The position numbers and the translations under genes are program-made. A stretch of DNA of 64,000 nucleotides from Streptomyces zhaozhouensis (GTDB taxonomy: Bacteria; Actinomycetota; Actinomycetes; Streptomycetales; Streptomycetaceae): NCBI RefSeq assembly GCF_900230195.1, contig NZ_OCNE01000011.1:158983-222982 (forward strand), given 5' to 3'. Positions 43,853-52,515 of the stretch are shown here, piece after piece. The notes under the pieces are model-generated. The model saw only the letters and a list, made by a program, of their open reading frames with translations. It ran no database searches and was not told where the DNA came from. Each line of letters begins with the position of its first letter. Position 1 is the first letter of the stretch.

Positions 43853-45126
43853 CCACCCCCGCGTCCCCCTCGTCCTCCCCCGTCGGCACGCGCGGGTTCG
43901 CCCCGGACGCCGTGCCGCTCAGCGGCGAGCGCTTCCACACCGACCCGCACGAGCTGTACCGGGAGATGCGGCAGAAGCACGGGCCCGTGGTGCCGATCGT
44001 GCTGGCCGGCGACATCCCGGCCTGGCTGGTCATCGGCTACCGGGAGCTGCACCAACTCCTCAGCGACTCCGAGCTGTTCAGCCGTGACTCGGCACTGTGG
44101 AACCAGTGGGACAACATCCCCGACGACTGGCCGCTGCTGCCCATGGTCGGCAAGCAGCCGTCGATCCTCTACACCACGGGCGAGGCGCACACCCGGCGGG
44201 TCTCGGTCACCAACGACGCGTTGGAGGCCGTCGACCAGATCGAGCTGCGCCGCATCGTCGAGCGCCACGCCGACGCCCTGGTGGACCGGATCTGCGGGCA
44301 GGGCGAGGCCGAGCTGATCGAGGACTACGCCAAGCTGCTGCCGGTCCTCGTGCTCGCCCAGATCCTCGGCTTCCCCGAGGAGGACGGCCCGGCGCTCAGC
44401 CAGGCGATGCACGACCTGGTCGACGGCACGGAGAGGGCCATCGACGGGCAGCAGTACATGGTGAACGCCATGGAGCAGCTGGTCGCGTCCCGGCGCGAGC
44501 GGCCGGGGGCCGACGTGACCAGCCGCATGTTGGCCACGCCCCGGGGGCTCACCGACGAGGAGATCGTCTGGGACCTGATGGTGAACATCACCTCGGGGCA
44601 CCAGCCGACGGCCGACTGGATGGGCAACACGCTGCGGCTGATGCTCACCGACGACCGGTTCGCCGCCTCCTTCTTCGGCGGGCGCAACAGTGTCGCCGAG
44701 GCGATGCGCGAGGTGCTCTGGGAGGACGCGCCAAGCCAGATCATCGCCGGTCGCTGGGCCAGCAGGGACACCAGGCTGGCCGACCGTCACATCAAGGCGG
44801 GCGACCTGATGGTGCTCGGCTTCCAGGGCGCCAACGACGACCCCCAGGTGCGCGTGCACCAGCACGGCGGGGCCGGCGGGATGACGGGCGGCAATAACGC
44901 TTTCTTCTCGTTCAGTCACGGGGAGCACCGTTGCCCGTTTCCGGCGGTGGAGATTGCGGAAGTCATCGCGAGGACCGGAATCGAGGTGATCCTCGACCGG
45001 CTCCCCGACATGGATCTGTCCGTTCCACCGGCATCGCTCGTCCGGCGGCCCTCACCCTGGCTGCGGGGCATGACGGCGCTGCCGGTGCGCTTCACGCCGA
45101 CACCGGCACTAGGAGGCCAGAGATGA
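43849..45126 (+). CDS. Cytochrome P450 lacking EXXR (CYP157-like)
   Basis: 425 residues, GTGA overlap with cvnD. The haem motif FSFSHGEHRCPFP is present, with the ligand Cys near residue 362. But the K-helix reads REVLWEDAP instead of E-x-x-R, and the I-helix ITSGHQPTADW lacks the canonical AGxDT. Streptomyces CYP157 enzymes also have a non-canonical K-helix and lie in conservons beside CYP154. The reaction is unknown; the missing ionic lock implies altered folding or a non-catalytic role. Haem-site codons are less GC-rich than the neighbours. Confidence 0.85.
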   Translation: MTTPASPSSSPVGTRGFAPDAVPLSGERFHTDPHELYREMRQKHGPVVPIVLAGDIPAWLVIGYRELHQLLSDSELFSRDSALWNQWDNIPDDWPLLPMVGKQPSILYTTGEAHTRRVSVTNDALEAVDQIELRRIVERHADALVDRICGQGEAELIEDYAKLLPVLVLAQILGFPEEDGPALSQAMHDLVDGTERAIDGQQYMVNAMEQLVASRRERPGADVTSRMLATPRGLTDEEIVWDLMVNITSGHQPTADWMGNTLRLMLTDDRFAASFFGGRNSVAEAMREVLWEDAPSQIIAGRWASRDTRLADRHIKAGDLMVLGFQGANDDPQVRVHQHGGAGGMTGGNNAFFSFSHGEHRCPFPAVEIAEVIARTGIEVILDRLPDMDLSVPPASLVRRPSPWLRGMTALPVRFTPTPALGGQR

Positions 45127-46388
45127 CCTGTCCCGTCCACCACGCGGCCGATTCCCCCGGCGCAGACACGATCGTGCTCGATCCGTTGGTCCGCGACCTG
45201 GCAGGTGAGGGGGAGGCGCTGCTGGCGGCGGGGCCCATAGCGCGCGTCGAACTCCCGGGCGGGGTGACCGCGTTGGCGGTCACCCGACACGAGGAAGCCC
45301 GCCGGCTGCTGAACGACCCGCGGCTGGTGAAGGACGTCAACGCCTGGGGCGCCTGGCAGCGCGGCGAGATATCCGAGGAGTGGCCGCTGATAGGGCTGGC
45401 CGCTCCGCCTCGTTCCATGCTCACGGTGGACGGCCCCGAACACCGTCGCCTGCGCGCCAAGGTCGCGCAGGCGCTGACCCCCCGCCGGGTGCACCTGCTG
45501 CGGCCCGGCGTCGAACGCGTCACCGAGCGGCTGCTGGCCGACCTCGCGGCCCAGCCGGTCGGCGAACCGGTCGACCTCAAGGCGCACTTCTCCTACCCGC
45601 TGCCGATGGCGGTCATCTGCGAGCTGATGGGCATCGACCCCGCCGACCAGCCGGAGCTGCGCTCGCTCTTCGACGAGTTCTTCAACACCCAGACGCCGCC
45701 GGCCCGCGTCCCGAAGATGCTCGCCGAGCTGCGCGCCCTCTTCGAGAAGACCGTCGAGGCCAAGCGCGCCCACCCGGGCGACGACCTGACCAGCGCGTTG
45801 ATCCTCGCGGACGACGGCGGCGAGCGGCTGACCGACGACGAGATCACCAACACCCTCCAGCTGGCCATCGCGGCCGGTCACGAGACCACCGTCGCGCTGC
45901 TGAACAACGCGGTGCGCGGGCTGCTCGCCCACCCCGACCAGAAGGCGCTGGTCCTCGACGGCGAGGTCCCCTGGGAGAACGTGATCGAGGAGACCCTGCG
46001 CTACTCCTCGCCGACCTCTCACGTGTTGATACGTTTCGCCACCGAGGACATCGAGGTCGGCGACACGGTGATCCCCAAGGGCGAGGGACTGGTCACCTCC
46101 TATGTGGCCATCGGCTGGGACGAGAAGCAACACGGCCCGACCGCCCGCCAGTTCGACATCACGCGGCCCACCCCGATACGGCACATCTCCTTCGGGCACG
46201 GCCCGCACGTCTGCCCCGGGGCCCCGCTGTCCCGCCTGGAGGCGGCGATCGCGCTGCCGGCGCTCTTCGAACGTTTCCCCGACCTGGCCCCGGCCGTCCC
46301 CGACGAGGCGCTGACGCGCCGTCCGAACGTCACCCAGAACGACCTCGCGGAGCTTCCGGTTCTGCTGCACGGGGCGCCCGGCCGCTGA
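45123..46388 (+). CDS. Cytochrome P450 (CYP154-like)
   Basis: 421 residues, ATGA overlap with the previous P450. Canonical motifs are all present: I-helix AIAAGHETTVA, K-helix EETLRY (EXXR intact) and haem loop FGHGPHVCPGAPLSR with its Cys. CYP154 enzymes hydroxylate steroids or macrolide-like substrates; the role in a conservon is not established. It is the last gene of the unit; a repeat/hairpin cluster follows immediately. Confidence 0.93.
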   Translation: MTCPVHHAADSPGADTIVLDPLVRDLAGEGEALLAAGPIARVELPGGVTALAVTRHEEARRLLNDPRLVKDVNAWGAWQRGEISEEWPLIGLAAPPRSMLTVDGPEHRRLRAKVAQALTPRRVHLLRPGVERVTERLLADLAAQPVGEPVDLKAHFSYPLPMAVICELMGIDPADQPELRSLFDEFFNTQTPPARVPKMLAELRALFEKTVEAKRAHPGDDLTSALILADDGGERLTDDEITNTLQLAIAAGHETTVALLNNAVRGLLAHPDQKALVLDGEVPWENVIEETLRYSSPTSHVLIRFATEDIEVGDTVIPKGEGLVTSYVAIGWDEKQHGPTARQFDITRPTPIRHISFGHGPHVCPGAPLSRLEAAIALPALFERFPDLAPAVPDEALTRRPNVTQNDLAELPVLLHGAPGR

Positions 46389-46404
46389 GGCCTCTTCCGC
46401 ACCC

Positions 46405-46757
46405 CACCTGGCCGGTGCGGCACCGCGGTCGACCGACCCCCGCCACGAACGCACCGGGCCGGGGAACGACAACCCACCTGGCCGGTGCGGCACCGCGGTC
46501 GACCGACCCCCGCCACGAATGCACCGCGCAGTTCCCCGCGCCCCCAAGCGGCCGCGCAGGGGCGCGGGGAACTGCGCGAGCAACCGTCCACGGCGGTACA
46601 GCCGACCACCCACCCGAGCCACCCGGCACCGCTGTCGACCAACCCCCACCCCCAAGCGGCCGCGCATCACCGCGGGGAACTGCGCGAGCAACCGTCCACG
46701 GCGGTACAGCCGACCACCCACCCGAGCCACCCGGCACCGCTGTCGACCAACCCCCCA
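46405..46757. repeat. Two duplicated intergenic elements with a 19-bp stem-loop
   Basis: Unit A (from CACCTGGCCGGTGCGG to GCACCG, about 52 bp) occurs at 46405 and 46475, a 70-bp period. Unit B (from CAAGCGGCCGCGC to CTGTCGACCAACCCCC, about 105 bp) occurs at 46545 and 46653. At 46526-46544 GCGCAGTTCCCCGCGCCCC is exactly inverted at 46559-46577, a 19-bp perfect stem that probably ends the conservon transcript. GGGGAACTGCGCGAGCAACC is the same Streptomyces element as in the 14.3 kb array. Confidence 0.85.
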
Positions 46758-46829
46758 CCCCGGCAGGGGCACCGTCTCATCCCCCGGACGAGGTGCCGGC
46801 GGCCCCCGGAAGGGACTACGCTCCGGCTC

Positions 46830-47948
46830 GTGGCCGATATCGAGATTCCCGCTGAGATCAAGCCCGCCGACGGCCGGTTCGGATCGGGCCCCTCCAAGGT
46901 GCGCGTCGAGGCGCTGAACGCCCTGGCGGCGACCGGCGACTCCCTGCTCGGCACCTCTCATCGCAAGGCGCCGGTGAAGAGTCTGGTGCGCCGGGTGCGT
47001 GAGGGAGTGTCCTCGCTGCTGTCCCTCCCCGAGGGGTACGAGGTGGTGCTCGGCAACGGCGGCTCGACCGCGTTCTGGGACATCGCCACCCACGGCCTGA
47101 TCGAGGCGAAGTCGCAGCACCTGTCGTTCGGCGAGTTCTCGGCCAAGTTCGCCAAGGCCGCCAGCAAGGCGCCCTGGCTGGACGAGCCCACGGTGATCAC
47201 CGCCGAGCCCGGCACCTTCGCCCAGCCGCGCGCCGAGCGCGGCGTCGACTCCTACGCGTTCACCCAGAACGAGACCTCCACCGGCGTCGCCGCCCCGATC
47301 AACCGGGTCGCGGACGCGGACGAGGGCTCGCTGGTGCTGGTCGACGCGACGTCGGGCGCCGGCGGGCTGCCGGTGGACATCACCGAGACCGACGTCTACT
47401 ACTTCGCGCCGCAGAAGTCCTTCGCCGCCGACGGCGGTCTGTGGATCGCCGCGTTCTCGCCGACCGCGCTGGAGCGGGTCGAGCGGATCGCGGCCTCCGG
47501 CCGGCACATCCCGGAGTTCCTGTCGCTGCCCACGGCCGTCGACAACTCCCGCAAGGACCAGACGTACAACACCCCGGCCGTCGCCACCCTGTTCCTGCTG
47601 GCCGACCAGCTGGAGTGGATCAACGGCCAGGGCGGCCTGGACTGGGCCGTCGGCCGCACCGCCGACTCCTCGGCGCGGCTGTACTCCTGGGCGGAGAAGT
47701 CCGAGTTCGCCTCGCCGTTCGTCACCGATCCGGCGGCGCGTTCGCAGGTCGTCGGCACGATCGACTTCGCCGACGGCGTGGACGCGGCCCGGATCGCCGC
47801 CGTCCTGCGCGAGAACGGCGTGGTGGACACCGAGCCCTACCGCAAGCTCGGCCGCAACCAGCTGCGGATCGCCATGTACCCGGCCGTCACCCCGGACGAC
47901 GTCGAGGCCCTGACCCACTGCGTCGACCACGTCGTCGAGCGCCTCTGA
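46830..47948 (+). CDS. serC: Phosphoserine aminotransferase
   Basis: 372 residues from a GTG. The PLP-binding lysine is in YYFAPQKSFAADGG near residue 198; FGSGPSKVR at the start, LLGTSHRK and GNGGSTAFWD are typical of the actinobacterial SerC (class V aminotransferase). It makes 3-phosphoserine from phosphohydroxypyruvate for serine and, in a side role, pyridoxine. TACGCT at 46817-46822 is 7 nt before the GTG, so the gene is probably leaderless. Confidence 0.96.
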   Translation: MADIEIPAEIKPADGRFGSGPSKVRVEALNALAATGDSLLGTSHRKAPVKSLVRRVREGVSSLLSLPEGYEVVLGNGGSTAFWDIATHGLIEAKSQHLSFGEFSAKFAKAASKAPWLDEPTVITAEPGTFAQPRAERGVDSYAFTQNETSTGVAAPINRVADADEGSLVLVDATSGAGGLPVDITETDVYYFAPQKSFAADGGLWIAAFSPTALERVERIAASGRHIPEFLSLPTAVDNSRKDQTYNTPAVATLFLLADQLEWINGQGGLDWAVGRTADSSARLYSWAEKSEFASPFVTDPAARSQVVGTIDFADGVDAARIAAVLRENGVVDTEPYRKLGRNQLRIAMYPAVTPDDVEALTHCVDHVVERL

Positions 47949-47972
47949 CCCGAGCGCTCCCCGTCTCCAGCC

Positions 47973-48006
47973 GAGGCCCGGCACCCCGCGTGGGGTGCCG
48001 GGCCTC
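47973..48006. terminator. serC terminator hairpin
   Basis: GAGGCCCGGCACCCC (47973-47987) and its exact complement at 47992-48006 make a 15-bp stem with a four-base loop. It is located between convergent serC and the Uma2-like gene and is followed by CGCC rather than a T-run. Confidence 0.85.
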
Positions 48007-48023
48007 CGCCATGGCGGCGACGG

Positions 48024-48395
48024 TCAGCGGACGTAGCGCTTGAGGATCTCGGTGTCGAGATCGATGCGCACCGGCTCCGGCAGCGACACCCGCTCCCCGA
48101 AGTCGAAGGTGTGGGTCTCGCGATAACGACCCCGCTCCGGTGCGGCGTGCACGGTGACCGTGGAGTCGTCCCGGTCGACGAGCAGACAGACCGGGACACC
48201 GACGGCGGCGTAGGCCGCCGGCTTCTCGACCCGGTCCCGTCGGTCGGTGTCCTGGTCGTAGGAGGTGATCCCGACCGCCATCGACACGCCCTCGGGATCG
48301 GCCCACTCGCCCTGCCCGGCGAAGTGCCCCACGGGCGCCAGCTCCTCGAAGTCCTCGACCGGCATCTGGGCGCCACGCAGGGTTCCGGATGTCAT
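48024..48395 (-). CDS. Truncated Uma2-family (DUF820) protein
   Basis: 123 residues, whereas Uma2 proteins have about 190. The C-terminal PD-(D/E)XK-like half is visible: SYDQDTDRRDRVEKPAAYAAVGVPVCLLVDRD. However the segment preceding it reads AVGITSYD where active Uma2 proteins have VEVTSYD, so the catalytic Glu is replaced, and the usual N-terminal third with another acidic residue is missing. A Shine-Dalgarno and ATG are intact. It could be a decaying gene or a protein reused for another purpose. Confidence 0.65.
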   Translation of the reverse strand: MTSGTLRGAQMPVEDFEELAPVGHFAGQGEWADPEGVSMAVGITSYDQDTDRRDRVEKPAAYAAVGVPVCLLVDRDDSTVTVHAAPERGRYRETHTFDFGERVSLPEPVRIDLDTEILKRYVR

Positions 48396-48419
48396 GGCCA
48401 GCCACCTCTTCCCCTCAGT

Positions 48420-49274
48420 TCAACGACCCAGCGCCTGGTAGCGCCGGACCGCGAGGGGGACGAAGACCGCCGTGATGACCAGCGGCCAGACGATCGCCAT
48501 CAGCAGCGCGTTCTGCTCGATCCAGCTGTCGCCGGTGGGCATCGGGTTGCCGAAGAGGTCGCGGATCGCGTTGGCCGTGGAGGAGACCGGGTTCCACATG
48601 GCGATGGCGCCCAGCCAGTCGGGCATCATCGAGGGGGGCGTGAAGACGCTGGAGATCATCCCGAAGGGGAAGGCCACGGCGAAGAGGTTGCCCGCCGCCT
48701 CCTGGTTCGGGGTGATCAGCCCCAGGAACACGCCGATCCAGATCAGCGCGAAGCGCAGCAGCAGCAACAGCCCGAACGCGCCCAGCGTCGCCCAGAGGCC
48801 GCCGTCGGAGCGCCAGCCGATGACCAGCGCGATGATCGCCATCACCAGCAGGTCGAACGACGCCTGCACGACGTCGGAGACGCCGCGCCCGGTGACCACG
48901 GCCGAGGGTGCCATGGGCATGGAACGGAACCTGTCGGTGATTCCCCGTTCCTTCTCGATCACGACTGCCATCGCGGTGTTCATGAAGCCAAACGCCATGG
49001 TCATCGCGAAGAGTCCGGGCATCGCGAAGGACTTGTAGTCCGCGCCCTCGCCGACGTCCATGGCGCTGCCGAAGACATAGACGAACAGCAGCACCGAGAC
49101 GATCGGGAAGCCCAACTGCCAGGCGACCATGGAGGGTTGCTTGGCGAGGTGGGTCAGCTCGCGTCGGACGATGGTCAGACAGTCGGTGACGGCCCAGTAG
49201 AGCCTGCGTTCCTGCCCGGTGTCGTCGAGGGCGAGGGGCGGGGCTGGCCGCTCGGGTGCCGTGCCGCTGCTCAT
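48420..49274 (-). CDS. ABC-2 type permease (DrrB-like)
   Basis: 284 residues with six membrane spans. The ABC-2 signature region is in SMPMAPSAVVTGRGVSDVV and the C-terminal FGNPMPTG; the N-terminal cytoplasmic part ends RRELTHLAKQPSM. It forms with the upstream ATPase the DrrAB-type exporter found in streptomycetes as resistance or self-protection pump. The ATG overlaps the ATPase stop (ATGA). A TetR regulator is divergently encoded upstream. Confidence 0.92.
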   Translation of the reverse strand: MSSGTAPERPAPPLALDDTGQERRLYWAVTDCLTIVRRELTHLAKQPSMVAWQLGFPIVSVLLFVYVFGSAMDVGEGADYKSFAMPGLFAMTMAFGFMNTAMAVVIEKERGITDRFRSMPMAPSAVVTGRGVSDVVQASFDLLVMAIIALVIGWRSDGGLWATLGAFGLLLLLRFALIWIGVFLGLITPNQEAAGNLFAVAFPFGMISSVFTPPSMMPDWLGAIAMWNPVSSTANAIRDLFGNPMPTGDSWIEQNALLMAIVWPLVITAVFVPLAVRRYQALGR

Positions 49275-50314
49275 GCGTGGGTCTCCTCACTCGGCTCCGC
49301 GGCGGACGACGCGTCGGCCGGCCGCCGTTCCTTCGGGTCGTTCGCCTGCTGGCCGGGCACCGGGGAGGCGTCGCCGCCGGTGAGACGGAGGAACACCTCG
49401 TCCAGCGTGGGACGCCGCAGCCCGATGTCCTCGACGGAGACGGCGCGCTCCTCCAGCTCCCGCGCCACGGCGGTCAACGCGGCCACGCCGTCGGCCACCG
49501 GGGTGTGCACCCGCAGCGACTCCTCGTCCCGCTCGGGGCCCACGCCTTTGGTCACCCGGGCCATGGTCTTGACCGTCCGCTCCAGGTCGGCCGGGTCGGT
49601 CAGCACCACCTCGAGCCGGTCGCCGCCGACGGCGCGCTTGAGGCCGGCGGGGGTGTCCTCGGTGATGTTGCGGCCCTGGTCGATGACCGCGATCCGGTCC
49701 GACAGCTTGTCGGCCTCGTCCAGATAGTGCGTGGTCAGCAGCACCGTGGTGCCGCCGGCGGCCAACGAGCGCACCGCGTCCCACACCTCGCTGCGCCCGC
49801 GCGGGTCGAGCCCGGTGGTCGGCTCGTCGAGGAAGAGCACCTGCGGCGCCAGGATCATGCTGGCCGCCAGGTCCAGCCGGCGGCGCATCCCCCCGCTGAA
49901 CCCCTTGACCTGCTTGTCGGCCGCCTCCGCCAGGCTGAACTGCGCCAGCAGCTCCTCCGCCCGCCGCCACGCGGTGGCGTGGTCCAGGTGGTAGAGGCGG
50001 CCGAACATCCGGAGGTTCTGCCGGGCGCTGAGGATCTCGTCCACCGCGGCGTTCTGACCGGTCAGGCCGATCCGTCGGCGCACCCGCGCCGGCTCCGCCC
50101 GCACGTCGACCCCCGCCACCTCCGCGCGTCCCCCGTCGGCGCGCAGCAGCGTCGACAGGATCCGCACCGAGGTGGTCTTGCCGGCCCCGTTGGGCCCGAG
50201 CAGGCCCAGCACCGTCCCGCGCCGGACGGCCAGATCGAGCCCGTCGAGGGCGACCTTGTCCCCGTAGCGCTTGCGCAGCCCCTCCGCCACGACCGAGTAG
50301 TCGGACGACCCCAT
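49271..50314 (-). CDS. ABC exporter ATPase (DrrA-like)
   Basis: 347 residues from the ATG with GGGAGGGGAGAAGGG upstream. Walker A GPNGAGKTT, signature FSGGMRRRLDLAASM, Walker B VLFLDEPTTGLDP and H-loop TTHYLDEADK; the C-terminal region with ERAVSVEDIGLRRPTLDEVFL is the DrrA type. It powers export of a drug or lipid together with DrrB. Operator palindrome and TetR gene immediately upstream suggest ligand-induced expression. Confidence 0.92.
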   Translation of the reverse strand: MGSSDYSVVAEGLRKRYGDKVALDGLDLAVRRGTVLGLLGPNGAGKTTSVRILSTLLRADGGRAEVAGVDVRAEPARVRRRIGLTGQNAAVDEILSARQNLRMFGRLYHLDHATAWRRAEELLAQFSLAEAADKQVKGFSGGMRRRLDLAASMILAPQVLFLDEPTTGLDPRGRSEVWDAVRSLAAGGTTVLLTTHYLDEADKLSDRIAVIDQGRNITEDTPAGLKRAVGGDRLEVVLTDPADLERTVKTMARVTKGVGPERDEESLRVHTPVADGVAALTAVARELEERAVSVEDIGLRRPTLDEVFLRLTGGDASPVPGQQANDPKERRPADASSAAEPSEETHA

Positions 50315-50385
50315 GCCCTTCTCCCCTCCCGCCGCGCGCCCGCTGCGGGACACCGACGACCGATCTCGCTTCCGAGCGCCATAAC

Positions 50386-50416
50386 TGGGTACGCCGTACT
50401 GAGTACGACGTACCCA
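50386..50416. promoter_or_regulatory. Long TetR operator between exporter and regulator
   Basis: A 31-bp near-perfect palindrome: TGGGTACG...CGTACT-G-AGTACG...CGTACCCA, with only two non-matching positions. A second partial site with TACGTTGTACT follows at 50425-50434 and overlaps the -35 TTGTAC (50429-50434) of the regulator. Together they should repress both promoters. Confidence 0.75.
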
Positions 50417-50467
50417 ATGTAGCGTACGTTGTACTCGATTCGTCGAGCGGTTTTAGGATGGTGCGCG

Positions 50468-51313
50468 ATGACTTCGGAGATCGAGCAGAGCCATGCGGCC
50501 ATCAGCCGCAGCCTTGAGCTGCTGTGGCGGGGGCGCGGCCAGCGCAGCCGCGGCCCGAAGCCCGGACTGTCGCTGGACGCGATCGTCTCCGCCGCCGTCC
50601 GACTGGCCGACCGCGAGGGGCTCACCGCGCTCTCGATGCGCAGGGTCGCCGCCGAGCTGGGCGTCGGCACCATGTCGCTGTACCGCTATGTGCCCGCCAA
50701 GACCGAGCTGCTGTATCTGATGCTCGACCACGTCTCGGCACCGAGCAGCCACGACGAGGCGGAGACGGCCGGCGAGAGCTGGCTCGCCCGCCTGGAGCGG
50801 ATCGGGCGCGAGACCTACCGGCTCTACCTGGACCACCCCTGGCTGCTCCAGGTCAACCAGTCCCGGCCGGTGCTGGGGCCCAACTCCATGCTGGGCCTGG
50901 AGTACAGCCTCGCCACGCTGGACGGCCTGAGCCTCACGGACCCGGAGAAGATCCAGATCATCGTCACCGTCGACTCCTATGTCACGGGCACCGCCCGCCA
51001 CTATGTGCTGCTGCGGCAGGCCCACGAGGAGACCGGGATCACGGACGACGAGTTCTGGGAGGCGCAGGGACCCGCGATCGAGGAGGCGATGACGCGCCAC
51101 TCGTTCCCGCACCTGATGAGGCTGAGCGCGGAGGCCTTCTCCATGTCGCAGGAGTCGATGCTCGACTTCGGGATGGAACGGGTGCTCGACGGCATCGCCT
51201 CCTTCGTCGCCGCCTGCCAGGCGTCCCGCCCCGACGGCCCGCCGGCGCCGGAGCAGCCCCCCGACTGCGGGCCGGTCGACGACGACACCCCCGGCGCCGG
51301 CACCGGCGGGTGA
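50468..51313 (+). CDS. TetR-family regulator of the exporter
   Basis: 281 residues. The HTH is in LSMRRVAAELGVGTMSLYRYVPAKTELL at about 60-88; the rest, with TetR_C-like helices from 120 to 250, is ligand-binding. Longer N-terminus (30 residues) and Pro-rich C-tail are typical of this group. TAGGAT at 50454-50459 lies 8 nt before the ATG: leaderless. It probably represses the divergent DrrAB exporter and itself. Ligand unknown. Confidence 0.9.
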   Translation: MTSEIEQSHAAISRSLELLWRGRGQRSRGPKPGLSLDAIVSAAVRLADREGLTALSMRRVAAELGVGTMSLYRYVPAKTELLYLMLDHVSAPSSHDEAETAGESWLARLERIGRETYRLYLDHPWLLQVNQSRPVLGPNSMLGLEYSLATLDGLSLTDPEKIQIIVTVDSYVTGTARHYVLLRQAHEETGITDDEFWEAQGPAIEEAMTRHSFPHLMRLSAEAFSMSQESMLDFGMERVLDGIASFVAACQASRPDGPPAPEQPPDCGPVDDDTPGAGTGG

Positions 51314-51314
51314 G

Positions 51315-52376
51315 CTACTTCCCGCCCGTCGGCAGGCGCCGCGACGCCAGCACCGCGACCGCGCCGATCACCAGCAGCACGACGACCGCGTTGGCGCTCA
51401 TGCCGCCCTCGTCGTCCTTCTCCGCGTCGCCGCTCCCGTCGGCGGCCTCCTCCCCCTCACCGGTCCCCGACTCCCCCTCCTCTCCCGCGCGGTCCTCGGC
51501 CGCGACGCTCTCCGGCAGCAGCTCCCCCTCCAACTCCACCGGCTCGACCGGGCTGTTGGGACCCTCCGAACCGAACATCACATACCGTCCGCCGCCCGCG
51601 AAGGTCAGCGACTCCCCCTGCCGTTGAAGCGGGACCCGCACCCGCCGCTCCAACCGCCGGGGCTGCCCGTCCTCGCCCCAGGCGTACATCCGCGCCGCGA
51701 AGTAGCCCCGCAGCAGCAGCCTGCTGCCGTCCGGCGCGAACGCCCCGTCCGTCACCTCCAACTCGATGTCGGCCACCCGCTCGAAGACATTAGCCTCCGC
51801 CTCTGACAATTCCTCGGGCCCGGCGTAGAGACCGCCCCCGCCGTCCCCGTTCTTGCTGGCGATGTAGACCCTTCCCGTCTCCGGATGGACCATCAGCGCC
51901 TCGGCGTTGCGCGGCCCGTCCGCGTACCGGACGGTGTGGACGGTCGGCGTCACCGTGGCGTCGGCCAACTCCGCCGGCTCGGGCAGCCGGTAGATCCACA
52001 CCTCCTCCCACGCGCCGTCGAAGTTGTCCCCGATGTCGGCGACATAGAGGTCGCCGTCGGGCCCCAGCGAGATCGCCTCGACGTCCCGCGCCGTCACCCC
52101 GGCCAGGTCGATGGTCGCCACCGTCTCGCCCGTGGTGCCGTCCACGGCGAAGATCCGCGCGGCGTCGTCGCTGTCGTTGTGCGTCCAGTAGACGTCCGGA
52201 TGAGTCGAACTCGCCGCCAGCCCACTGGACTCGGTCAGCCGCTCGTCGGTGAGCGTGAACGCCTCCGGCGCCGGCCCCCGTTCCGTCTCCCCCGCCGCCG
52301 TGGCCGGCAGCGCGGCGATCCACACCCCCGCCACCAGGCAGGGAACGACCAGCACGCGCGAGATCCAGGTGGGCAT
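51315..52376 (-). CDS. Secreted, membrane-anchored beta-propeller protein
   Basis: 353 residues. Signal peptide at 1-30 (VLVVPCLVAGVWIAALPATAAG), six-blade propeller-like region about 45-280 with repeated acidic patterns (HNDSDDAARIFAVDG, DGDLYVADIGDNFDG, HPETGRVYIASKNGDG), then an acidic linker (GESGTGEGEEAADGSG) and a C-terminal span ending in RRLPTGGK. It appears to be anchored at the cell surface by its C-terminal helix. No enzymatic residues recognised; similar streptomycete proteins are hypothetical. Codon use around EEFSEAEANVF is unusually AT-rich. Confidence 0.7.
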   Translation of the reverse strand: MPTWISRVLVVPCLVAGVWIAALPATAAGETERGPAPEAFTLTDERLTESSGLAASSTHPDVYWTHNDSDDAARIFAVDGTTGETVATIDLAGVTARDVEAISLGPDGDLYVADIGDNFDGAWEEVWIYRLPEPAELADATVTPTVHTVRYADGPRNAEALMVHPETGRVYIASKNGDGGGGLYAGPEELSEAEANVFERVADIELEVTDGAFAPDGSRLLLRGYFAARMYAWGEDGQPRRLERRVRVPLQRQGESLTFAGGGRYVMFGSEGPNSPVEPVELEGELLPESVAAEDRAGEEGESGTGEGEEAADGSGDAEKDDEGGMSANAVVVLLVIGAVAVLASRRLPTGGK

Positions 52377-52478
52377 GGCTCCAAGAGTGCCATCCCCCGA
52401 GCGCGGCGCGCGGGGCCAGTGCGCCCGTTCCGGAGGGCCCCCGGGGGCCGCGCCGGGCGAACCGGGTGACGCCGACCA

Positions 52479-52507
52479 TTGCGTCACGCTTGACTGCTTT
52501 CTAGTCT
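52479..52507 (+). promoter_or_regulatory. Leaderless promoter of first paralogous membrane gene
   Basis: TTGCGT (52479-52484), a 17-bp spacer and TAGTCT (52502-52507), the latter 8 nt before the ATG. The same arrangement precedes the paralogue at 53642. Confidence 0.55.
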
Positions 52508-52515
52508 CGGTGTCC

